A stretch of DNA of 64,000 nucleotides from Janthinobacterium sp. 1_2014MBL_MicDiv (GTDB lineage: Bacteria > Pseudomonadota > Gammaproteobacteria > Burkholderiales > Burkholderiaceae_D). The position numbers and the translations under genes were made by a program. How positions within the stretch are numbered: position 1 is the stretch's first letter; every line of letters begins with the position of its first letter. Positions 45,495-52,755 of the stretch are shown one piece after another. The DNA lies in contig NZ_CP011319.1 of NCBI RefSeq assembly GCF_001865675.1, positions 1,178,001-1,242,000 of the forward strand, given 5' to 3'. The notes below the pieces were generated by a model that saw only the letters and a list, made by a program, of their open reading frames with translations, was not told the origin of the DNA and did not search any database.

Positions 45495-47765
45495 ATGACA
45501 ACTGAACTGAGTGTTCCTGCAACAACTATTCCCCTCACAGCGCTGCCGGAACACTGGCTGGCGGAAGTGGAAAGCAACCTTTCTCCAGGGGAGAACGTTT
45601 TAAGTAGCGTTGAGGTTGACCTCGATGCGCGATTACGTTTCACAAAAGGCATAATTGTTGTCACCGAGAAGCGTCTGCTGGCCCGTTCCCCCGGGGAAAC
45701 CGCGTGGAAAAGCTGGTCTTTCCGCCCCGGACTGCGCCTGACGCACCACGACCACGCCGGTGTCGGCCACCTGGAACTGTTCGACGACCATGGCCGCCTG
45801 GCCTCCTGGCGCTTCACCCTGGGCCAGAATCTGCATGCGATCCGCGTGCTGGAACAGTTCGTCGAGCGCCTCGACAGCCACCTGACGGGCCAGCCCGTGC
45901 TGGAAGCGGAGCAGGAAGTGTGCCCCAGCTGCAAGGCGCCGCTGGAGCCGGAGCAGGAAGAATGCCCGATCTGCGCCAAGGTGCTGCACACGCCGCCGTC
46001 GACGTGGACCCTGTTCCGCCTGTGGCGCTTCGCCCATCCCTACCGTGGCCAGCTGGCGCTGGGCTTCCTGTTGATGCTGCTGAGCACCGCCGCGCACATG
46101 ATTCCGCCCTACCTGACGGCGCCGCTGATGGACAATGTGCTGATTCCATATCAAAACGGCAAGCACATCGATCCGTGGCTGGTGGTGTATTACATGAGCG
46201 GCTTGCTCGGTTCGGCCCTGCTGGCCTGGCTGCTGGGCTGGGGCAAGACGTATGTGCTGGCGCTGGTGTCCGAGCGCATGGGCGCCGACCTGCGCTCGGC
46301 CACGTATGAACACCTGATGAAGCTGTCGCTGGAATTTTTCGGCGGCAAGCGCACGGGCGACCTGATGGCGCGCATCGGCAGCGGCAGCGACCGCATCTGC
46401 GTCTTCCTCTCGCTGCACCTGCTCGATTTCGCTTCCGACGTGCTGATGATCATCATGACGGGCGTGATCCTGTGGTCGATGAACCCCTGGCTGGCCATCA
46501 TGACCCTGGCGCCGCTGCCCTTCATCGCCTGGATGATCCACCTGGTGCGCGACCGTCTGCGCACGGGCTTTGAAAAGATCGACCGTGTGTGGAGCGAAGT
46601 GACCAACGTGCTGGCCGATACGATTCCCGGCATCCGCGTGGTGAAGGCGTTTGCGCAGGAAAAACGCGAAGCGGCCCGCTTCCGCGATGCCAACGCGCAC
46701 AACCTGGCCGTCAACGACAAATTGAACAAGGTCTGGTCGCTGTTCTCGCCGACCGTCTCGTTCCTGACGGAGATGGGTTTATTGGTCATCTGGTGCTTCG
46801 GCATCTGGCAGCTGTCGCGCGGCGAAATCACCGTCGGCGTGCTGACCGCCTTCATCGCCTACAGCACGCGCTTCTATGGCCGCCTTGATTCCATGAGCCG
46901 CATCGTCTCCGTGACGCAGAAGTCGGCCTCCGCCGCCAAGCGCATCTTCGACATCCTCGACCACGTGTCGAGCGTGCCGGAGCCGGCGCAACCGGTCAAG
47001 CTGGAGAAGATCGAAGGCCGCATCGACTTGCGCGAAGTCGGTTTCCGCTATGGCAACCGCGCCGTCAACCGCGGCATCACGCTGAACATCAAGGCCGGCG
47101 AGATGATCGGCCTGGTGGGCCACAGCGGCTCCGGCAAGAGCACCCTGGTCAACCTGATCTGCCGCTTCTACGACGTCTCGGAAGGGGCCATTTTGCTCGA
47201 CGGCGTCGACATCCGCTCGTTCGCCGTCTCCGACTACCGCCGCAATATCGGCCTGGTGCTGCAGGAGCCATTCCTGTTCTTCGGCACCATCGCGGAAAAT
47301 ATCGCCTACGGCAAGCCGCATGCGACGCGCCAGGACATCATCGCCGCCGCGCGCGCCGCGCATGCCCATGAATTCATCCTGCGCCTGCCGCAGGGTTACG
47401 ATTCGATGGTGGGCGAGCGTGGCCAGGGCCTGTCCGGCGGCGAACGCCAGCGCATCTCGATCGCCCGTGCGCTCTTGATCGACCCGCGCATCCTGATCAT
47501 GGATGAGGCGACATCGTCGGTCGACTCGGAAACGGAAAAAGAGATCCAGAAGGCGCTGGACAACCTGGTGCAGGGCCGCACGACGATCGCCATCGCGCAC
47601 AGGCTGTCGACCCTGCACCGCGCCGACCGCCTGGTGGTGCTGGACCGTGGCCAGGTCGTCGAAGTGGGCAGCCACGACGAGCTGATGGCGAAAGAGGGCG
47701 CCTATTTCCGCCTCTACGAAGCACAGGCGCGCAACAACGAACTCGCCCTGGATGACAAGGAATAA
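45495..47765 (+). CDS. Cyanophycin-locus ABC exporter with N-terminal PH-like domain and zinc ribbon
   Basis: The 756-residue half-transporter has an unusual N-terminal extension: a beta-rich PH-like domain (about 30-130) and a zinc ribbon CPSC-N10-CPIC (Cys143, 146, 157, 160). Type IV exporter helices span about 185-460 and the ATPase 505-740, with Walker A GHSGSGKST (542-550), signature LSGGE (646-650), Walker B ILIMDE (666-671) and H-loop His702. I recall database families that call this a cyanophycin metabolism-associated ABC transporter. Its role is undefined; it sits 513 bp from cphA' and 2 bp before a DUF1854 gene. ATG 45495 was chosen over an upstream ATG at 45327. Confidence 0.88.
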   Translation: MTTELSVPATTIPLTALPEHWLAEVESNLSPGENVLSSVEVDLDARLRFTKGIIVVTEKRLLARSPGETAWKSWSFRPGLRLTHHDHAGVGHLELFDDHGRLASWRFTLGQNLHAIRVLEQFVERLDSHLTGQPVLEAEQEVCPSCKAPLEPEQEECPICAKVLHTPPSTWTLFRLWRFAHPYRGQLALGFLLMLLSTAAHMIPPYLTAPLMDNVLIPYQNGKHIDPWLVVYYMSGLLGSALLAWLLGWGKTYVLALVSERMGADLRSATYEHLMKLSLEFFGGKRTGDLMARIGSGSDRICVFLSLHLLDFASDVLMIIMTGVILWSMNPWLAIMTLAPLPFIAWMIHLVRDRLRTGFEKIDRVWSEVTNVLADTIPGIRVVKAFAQEKREAARFRDANAHNLAVNDKLNKVWSLFSPTVSFLTEMGLLVIWCFGIWQLSRGEITVGVLTAFIAYSTRFYGRLDSMSRIVSVTQKSASAAKRIFDILDHVSSVPEPAQPVKLEKIEGRIDLREVGFRYGNRAVNRGITLNIKAGEMIGLVGHSGSGKSTLVNLICRFYDVSEGAILLDGVDIRSFAVSDYRRNIGLVLQEPFLFFGTIAENIAYGKPHATRQDIIAAARAAHAHEFILRLPQGYDSMVGERGQGLSGGERQRISIARALLIDPRILIMDEATSSVDSETEKEIQKALDNLVQGRTTIAIAHRLSTLHRADRLVVLDRGQVVEVGSHDELMAKEGAYFRLYEAQARNNELALDDKE

Positions 47766-47767
47766 GC

Positions 47768-48238
47768 ATGGCCAGTACACACTTTACATTACGCCGCGAC
47801 AGCTTCGGCAAGCTGGTGATGACGGCCGGGGACGGCCAGGAACACGAGGGCGTGGCGCCCGTGCGCGCCTTCCCCATCCAGTCGCCCGACGAGGGTATTT
47901 CGCTGGTGCTGGGCAATGGCAAGGAAGTGGCGTGGATCGACCGCCTCGACGCCTTGCCCGAGCCGACGCGCAGCCTGCTGCAGGAGGAGCTGGAGGGGCG
48001 CGAATTCATGCCCGAGATCGCGCGCGTGAAAAGCGTTTCCAGCTTCGCCACGCCGTGCACCTGGTACGTCGACACGGACCGCGGCGAGACGCAGTTCGTG
48101 CTGAAGGGGGAGGAAGACATCCGCCGCATCGGCGCCGCGTCGCTGCTGATCGCCGACAACCACGGCATCCACTTTCTGATACGCGACATGTTCAATATCG
48201 ACAAGACGACGCGCAAGATCCTCGACCGCTTCCTGTAA
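47768..48238 (+). CDS. DUF1854 protein of the cyanophycin locus
   Basis: The 156-residue soluble protein, after a 2-bp gap from the ABC gene, matches what I recall as DUF1854, described in databases as cyanophycin metabolism-associated. It is acidic and beta-rich, with segments VAPVRAFPIQSPDEGIS, ELEGREFMPEI and TPCTWYVDTDRGETQFVLKG. No catalytic motif is evident. It probably works with the ABC transporter, as an adaptor or regulator. A strong bidirectional terminator follows. Confidence 0.82.
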   Translation: MASTHFTLRRDSFGKLVMTAGDGQEHEGVAPVRAFPIQSPDEGISLVLGNGKEVAWIDRLDALPEPTRSLLQEELEGREFMPEIARVKSVSSFATPCTWYVDTDRGETQFVLKGEEDIRRIGAASLLIADNHGIHFLIRDMFNIDKTTRKILDRFL

Positions 48239-48251
48239 GCGGCTGCGGATG

Positions 48252-48289
48252 AAAAACGGCGCCTGCATGGGAATGCAGGCGCCGTTTTT
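48252..48289. terminator. Bidirectional terminator between DUF1854 gene and amn
   Basis: AAAAACGGCGCCTGCAT (48252-48268) and ATGCAGGCGCCGTTTTT (48273-48289) form a perfect 17-bp stem with a 4-nt loop, giving T-runs in both directions. It ends just before the amn stop codon. Confidence 0.93.
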
Positions 48290-49804
48290 TTATTGGAACG
48301 CCACCTCGGCGAAGCTGCGCAGCTTGCGGCTGTGCAGCCGGTCCACGCCCTGGCGGCGCAGCAGTTCCACGGCGCGGATGCCGATGCGCAAATGCTGGTC
48401 GACGCGCTCGCGGTAGAAGTGGTTGGCCATGCCGGGCAGCTTGATTTCACCGTGCAGCGGCTTGTCGCTGACGCACAGCAGGGTGCCGTAGGGGACGCGG
48501 AAGCGGAAACCGTTGGCGGCAATCGTCGCGCTTTCCATGTCCAGCGCGATGGCGCGGCTCTGGCTGAAGCGGCGCTCGGGCGTGCGCTGCGGCAGCAGTT
48601 CCCAGTTGCGGTTGTCGGTGCTGGCCACGGTCCCCGTGCGCATGATGTGCTTCAGGTCATGCCCGGTCAGCTGCGTGATCTCGGCCACCGCCGTTTGCAG
48701 CGCCTGCTGGATTTCCGCCAGCGGCGGGATCGGCACCCACAGCGGCAAGTCTTCGTCGAGCACGTGGTCTTCGCGCACATAGGCATGCGCCAGCACGTAG
48801 TCGCCCAGGCTTTGCGTGGTGCGCAAGCCCGCGCAGTGGCCGAGCATCAGCCAGGCGTGCGGACGCAGCACGGCGATATGGTCGGTGATGGTCTTGGCGT
48901 TGGCCGGTCCCACGCCGATATTGACCATGGTGATGCCGCTGCCGTCGGCGCGCAGCAGGTGGTAGGCGGGCATCTGCGGCAGGCGCGGCGGCGCGGCGCC
49001 CAGCAGGTCGTCGCTTTCGATGGCCAGGCCCACGCGGCGCGTGATCACGTTGCCCGGTTCGACGAAGGCGATGTAGCCGTCGTCGTCCGATGGCGCGGCA
49101 TCGTCGGGTGCGCGCTCCATCATGGCGTGGCCCAGGCGGATGAATTCGTCGATGTAGAACTGGTAATTGGTAAACAGGACGAAGTTCTGGAAGTGCTGCG
49201 GCGAGGTGCCGCTGTAGTGGCGCAGGCGCTGCAGCGAATAATCGACGCGCGGACCCGTAAACAGCGACAGCGGCTGCGCTTCGCCGTGCGCCGGCTCGTG
49301 CGTGCCGTTGGCGATGCCGTCGTCCATGGCCGACAGGTCGGGCAGGTCGAACAGGTCGCGCATGGCCACGCGGCGGCCCGCATCCATGTTGCCTTCGATA
49401 TGGTCATGTTCGGCGAACGAGAAATGCACGGGTATCGGCTGCGCGCTGACGCCCACTTCCAGGTGCACTTTCTGGCCGCGGTTATGGTTTTTCAGCAGCA
49501 GGGTAAACTGGTCCAGGTAGTAGTCGCCGAACAGGTCGGGGCGCGTCAGGGTGGTTTCAAACACGCCGGGGCCGGCGACGAAACCGTAGGCCAGCGGCGA
49601 GTCGGCGCGCGCCACCGTTTCCGTCTGGATGCGCACGAACGGGTAGCAGGCGCGCACGCGCTCGTGCATGTCCTCGCCGGCGACGAAGCGTTGCAGCGCA
49701 TCGCGCAAGTGTTCGATGCTGCTGCGGTAAATGGCTTGCACCTGCGCCAGCGCCTGGCGTGGATCGTCGAAGCGGGCGGAGGCAATGAAGGGGGGCGTAA
49801 GCAA
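48290..49804 (-). CDS. amn: AMP nucleosidase
   Basis: The 504-residue enzyme splits AMP to adenine and ribose-5-phosphate. It has the N-terminal AMP nucleosidase domain and the C-terminal phosphorylase/nucleosidase domain (ITMVNIGVGPANAKTITDHI, LMLGHCAGLR, and the catalytic-acid region SRAIALDMESATIA). A TTG at 49804 is proposed as start because AGGAGA lies 6 bp upstream; ATG codons further upstream (49831, 49903) lack sites. It is divergent from a TetR gene. Confidence 0.93.
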   Translation of the reverse strand: MLTPPFIASARFDDPRQALAQVQAIYRSSIEHLRDALQRFVAGEDMHERVRACYPFVRIQTETVARADSPLAYGFVAGPGVFETTLTRPDLFGDYYLDQFTLLLKNHNRGQKVHLEVGVSAQPIPVHFSFAEHDHIEGNMDAGRRVAMRDLFDLPDLSAMDDGIANGTHEPAHGEAQPLSLFTGPRVDYSLQRLRHYSGTSPQHFQNFVLFTNYQFYIDEFIRLGHAMMERAPDDAAPSDDDGYIAFVEPGNVITRRVGLAIESDDLLGAAPPRLPQMPAYHLLRADGSGITMVNIGVGPANAKTITDHIAVLRPHAWLMLGHCAGLRTTQSLGDYVLAHAYVREDHVLDEDLPLWVPIPPLAEIQQALQTAVAEITQLTGHDLKHIMRTGTVASTDNRNWELLPQRTPERRFSQSRAIALDMESATIAANGFRFRVPYGTLLCVSDKPLHGEIKLPGMANHFYRERVDQHLRIGIRAVELLRRQGVDRLHSRKLRSFAEVAFQ

Positions 49805-49890
49805 GCGAGTTCTCCTGTGAGGTTCGTGCATACCATTGTAAGGCAGCAAGGCAACTCTTGTTTGCCCCGTTTTTCGCCGGACGGCAGCGC

Positions 49891-49924
49891 TTGACGAATT
49901 CAAATAGAATCTGTATTCTATTTG
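49891..49924 (+). promoter_or_regulatory. TetR-gene promoter overlapped by a perfect inverted-repeat operator
   Basis: TTGACG (49891-49896) and TATTCT (49914-49919) are spaced by 17 bp. CAAATAGAAT (49901-49910) and ATTCTATTTG (49915-49924) form a perfect 10-bp inverted repeat with a CTGT spacer that covers the spacer and -10. This fits autorepression by the encoded TetR protein. The predicted transcription start coincides with the ATG at 49927, so the message may be leaderless. Confidence 0.75.
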
Positions 49925-49926
49925 GT

Positions 49927-50526
49927 ATGGTCAGACTAGCCAAATTCAACGAAAACAATTTCATCGACAGCGCGATCGCCGTCGCCGCCCAGTGCGGCGT
50001 GGGCGCCGTGTCGATGGCCGCCATCGCCGTCAAGGCCGGCGCGCCCATCGGTTCCGTGTATCACCGCTTCGATTCGCGCAATGCCATCCTGGCGCGCGCC
50101 TGGCTGCGCGTGAAAAGCGACTTCCGCGAGGAGGTGGCCAGCCGCTGGCTCGGCGGCGACACCTGGGCCGGCGTGCACGGCTTGCTCGACTGGTGCCGGC
50201 GCAAGCCCGTGTACGCGCGCTTCCTGCTGCAATGCGCGGACAGCCCCGATTTCAACGGCGGCCTCAGCGAGGAGCTTGCCGCCGCGCTGGAAGAGGAACA
50301 GGCGGCGCTCGACGCCTGCTTCGCGCGCTGCGCCGAAGCCATGCCCGGCAGCACCGAACTGGATCTCGATCACATGTTGCTCAAATTCGTGCTGATCGAC
50401 GCTCCCGTGGCCGTCGTCAAGCCCTACCTGACCCAGGAGCGGCCGATACCGGCCAGCGTCGACGCCATGCTGCGCGCCTCGCACGATGCCGTGCGCGGCT
50501 GGGCATTACACACCACCACACACTGA
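49927..50526 (+). CDS. TetR/AcrR-family transcriptional regulator
   Basis: The 199-residue protein has an N-terminal HTH (about residues 8-50; VSMAAIAVKAGAPIGSVYHRFDSR) and a helical ligand domain. The start ATG 49927 directly follows the operator; a longer reading from 49858 would translate through the operator, so it is rejected. There is no ribosome site, in line with a leaderless transcript. Its targets are probably itself and perhaps amn (divergent, 122 bp away) or map downstream. Confidence 0.85.
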   Translation: MVRLAKFNENNFIDSAIAVAAQCGVGAVSMAAIAVKAGAPIGSVYHRFDSRNAILARAWLRVKSDFREEVASRWLGGDTWAGVHGLLDWCRRKPVYARFLLQCADSPDFNGGLSEELAAALEEEQAALDACFARCAEAMPGSTELDLDHMLLKFVLIDAPVAVVKPYLTQERPIPASVDAMLRASHDAVRGWALHTTTH

Positions 50527-50541
50527 AAAAGAAAAATCTCC

Positions 50542-51345
50542 ATGCGCTATTCCACCCAGCTTGAACACGGCAAGAAAATCCCCCTGCACGACGACGAAGG
50601 CTTCGCCGGCATGCGCGCGGCCGGCCGCATCGCCGCCGACACGCTCGACTACATCACGCCCTTCGTCAAGCCAGGCATCTCGACGGCCAAGCTCGACGCA
50701 TTGTGCGAGGAATTCATGCGCGCCGCCGGCGCCATTCCCGCCACCATCGATTACCACGGCTACAAGCACGCCAGCTGCATTTCCGTCAACCACGTCGTCA
50801 CGCATGGCATCCCGTCCGAGACGAAGATCCTGAAAGTGGGCGACATCCTCAACATCGACGTCACGCCGAAGTTCAACGAGTGGCACGGCGACACCAGCCG
50901 CACCTTCAAGGTGGGCGCCGTTTCCATCCTGGCCAACCGCCTCGTCAACACGGCGTATGAATCGATGATGGCCGGCATCAATACCGTGCGCCCTGGCGCC
51001 ACGCTGGGCGACGTCGGCGCCGCCATCGAGGCGGTGGCCAAGGCGCAGGGTTTTTCCTCGGTGCGCGACTTCTGCGGCCACGGCCTGGGCAAGGTCTTCC
51101 ACGACGCGCCGCAGGTGCTGCACTACGGCCGCGCCGGCACGGGCATCGTGCTCGAGCCGGGCATGATCTTCACCATCGAGCCGATGCTCAACGTGGGCAG
51201 CTACCAGGTCAAGGTCTTGCCCGACAAGTGGACGACGGTGACGAAAGACCGCTCGCTGTCGGCGCAGTTCGAACATTCGCTGGCCGTGACGGAAACGGGT
51301 TTTGAAATCTTCACCTTGACCGGGTTGCCGGATCCGCTGGTCTGA
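50542..51345 (+). CDS. map: Type I methionine aminopeptidase
   Basis: The 267-residue enzyme removes N-terminal Met. Metal ligands of the family are visible in NIDVTPKFNEWHGDTSRTF (two Asp), FCGHGLGKVFHDAP (His) and the Glu residues in IFTIEPM and the C-terminal SAQFEHSLAVTE. It lies 15 bp after the TetR gene and 1 bp before the next gene. In many Burkholderiales map pairs with rpsB; this copy stands apart and may be a second, conditionally expressed enzyme under the TetR regulator. Confidence 0.93.
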   Translation: MRYSTQLEHGKKIPLHDDEGFAGMRAAGRIAADTLDYITPFVKPGISTAKLDALCEEFMRAAGAIPATIDYHGYKHASCISVNHVVTHGIPSETKILKVGDILNIDVTPKFNEWHGDTSRTFKVGAVSILANRLVNTAYESMMAGINTVRPGATLGDVGAAIEAVAKAQGFSSVRDFCGHGLGKVFHDAPQVLHYGRAGTGIVLEPGMIFTIEPMLNVGSYQVKVLPDKWTTVTKDRSLSAQFEHSLAVTETGFEIFTLTGLPDPLV

Positions 51346-51346
51346 C

Positions 51347-51871
51347 ATGGATGCGGCGCGCCGGCAGCAGTTGACCGAGATCGTCGCCGCCAGGGCCGGC
51401 GTGGATGCGGCCTGCGCGGCACGCCATCTAGAACTGCATGACTACGAGGTGGCGGCCGCCCTGCGCGCCATCGACGCCGAGCGCTACACGCTGACGCAGC
51501 GCCTGCTGGGGAAATACCGGCGCGACCCGGAAGACGCGCTGCAGCACGTGGCGCTGGCCGTCCTGCAGCATGCGCAGATCGGCACGGACAGCGTGCTGCG
51601 CGCCGCGCGCATCGCGGCCCTGGCGCCGGAAGTCGTTTGCGTGGTGAGCCTGGCCGAGTGGCTGGCCTACGTGGACTGGGAAGGCTTCGACAGCGCCCTG
51701 TACGCGAATATCGAGGCTGTGGCGGCGCTGATCGCCGGCGAGCTGCAGCTGCCCGACGTCGCCGCCAACCTGCTGCAGGCGCGCGACGAAAGCGTGTTCG
51801 AGGCGCGGCGCCCCGCGCTGGCCGCCACCTTGATCGCGTTCATCGAACGCCACATCGCGCAGTTTCCCTGA
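51347..51871 (+). CDS. Unknown protein with UBA-like N-terminus, coupled to map
   Basis: The 174-residue helical protein begins with a segment (QLTEIVAARAGVDAACAARH to about residue 40) that looks like a three-helix UBA/TS-N-type motif, followed by a helical domain with several conserved-looking Asp/Glu (RRDPEDALQHVALAV, SLAEWLAYVDWEGF). No enzyme motif is seen. It begins 1 bp after the map stop, so it is co-translated. It may act with methionine aminopeptidase at the ribosome, but this is only an inference from position. Confidence 0.6.
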   Translation: MDAARRQQLTEIVAARAGVDAACAARHLELHDYEVAAALRAIDAERYTLTQRLLGKYRRDPEDALQHVALAVLQHAQIGTDSVLRAARIAALAPEVVCVVSLAEWLAYVDWEGFDSALYANIEAVAALIAGELQLPDVAANLLQARDESVFEARRPALAATLIAFIERHIAQFP

Positions 51872-51948
51872 GGGCCGGCGCTTTGCCGCCGGCGCGGCAG
51901 GTCTTACAATGGCGGCAGCACTGTTGCCCCATTTTGAAGACTTCCCCC

Positions 51949-52599
51949 ATGAGCGATTTTCCCGACGATATTTATACCGAGCCGTCCGCCGACGTGCATA
52001 CCCTGAACAACCTCGGTCCCCTGACCGGCATGGCCGGCATCTGGACGGGTACGCGCGGCCTGGACGTCAAGCCGAAGGCCGACGGCCCGCGCAAGCAGGC
52101 CTTCGTCGAGCGCATCGAGCTGCAGCCGATCGATCCCGTCACCAACGGCCCGCAGCTGTTCTATGGCTTGCGCTACTATATCCACATCACCAAGCCGGAC
52201 CAGGTCAAAACCTACCATGAGCAGGTGGGCTACTGGCTGTGGGAGCCGGCCACGGGCGCCGTGATCCAGACCCTGGCCATCCCGCGCGGCCAGATCGCCA
52301 TGGCATCGGGCACGACGACGGCGGACGCCACCAGTTTCGAGCTGGTCGCCAGGCGCGAGTCGACGGCCTACGGCATCTGCTCGAACCCCTTCCTCGAACA
52401 CGCGTTCACGACCGTCGAATACCGCATCAAGGTCGACATCCACGCCGACGGCAGCTGGGGCTATGACGAAGACACGGTCATGCTGATCCGCGGCAAGGAC
52501 GAACCGTTCCACCACACGGACCGCAACCTGCTGACGAAAATCGGCGAGCCGACGCCGAATCCGATGGCGCTGCAGGCGCTGGCGGCAGCCGCAGCGTAA
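51949..52599 (+). CDS. Haem-binding beta-barrel (nitrobindin-like) protein
   Basis: The 216-residue protein has the calycin-type layout of nitrobindin/DUF1794 proteins: an early GxW motif (LTGMAGIWTGTRG), strands with ELQPIDPVTNGPQLFYGLRY, and a distal His-containing segment (EPFHHTDRNL). Nitrobindins bind haem and can react with peroxynitrite. The C-terminus has an Ala-rich tail. ATG 51949 follows a weak site. It may share the map transcript or its own promoter in the 77-bp gap. Confidence 0.75.
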   Translation: MSDFPDDIYTEPSADVHTLNNLGPLTGMAGIWTGTRGLDVKPKADGPRKQAFVERIELQPIDPVTNGPQLFYGLRYYIHITKPDQVKTYHEQVGYWLWEPATGAVIQTLAIPRGQIAMASGTTTADATSFELVARRESTAYGICSNPFLEHAFTTVEYRIKVDIHADGSWGYDEDTVMLIRGKDEPFHHTDRNLLTKIGEPTPNPMALQALAAAAA

Positions 52600-52603
52600 G
52601 CGT

Positions 52604-52755
52604 CAGAACGGCGGGTCCTGCCGCCGTTCTGTTCCCAGTGGTAGCGCGCCGCGCGCGCCACTTCCCGGTCGCGGTCATCGCAGCCGCTCAGTTCCTCGAG
52701 TATTTCCAGCGGCACGCTCTTGCTATGCGCCACCCAGCATCGGCGGAAGCGACCA
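52604..52755 (-). pseudogene. Remnant of a HEAT/LRV-like repeat protein
   Basis: In the 156-bp gap the minus strand encodes a stretch reading CWVAHSKSVPLEILEELSGC then REVARAARYHWEQNG, which is like one unit of leucine-rich-variant or HEAT repeats. The frame has no proper start, runs antisense into the preceding gene, and is out of frame with the zinc-ribbon gene next to it. It looks like a decayed fragment; it could also be a lost C-terminal tail of the 52756 gene after a frameshift. Confidence 0.3.
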
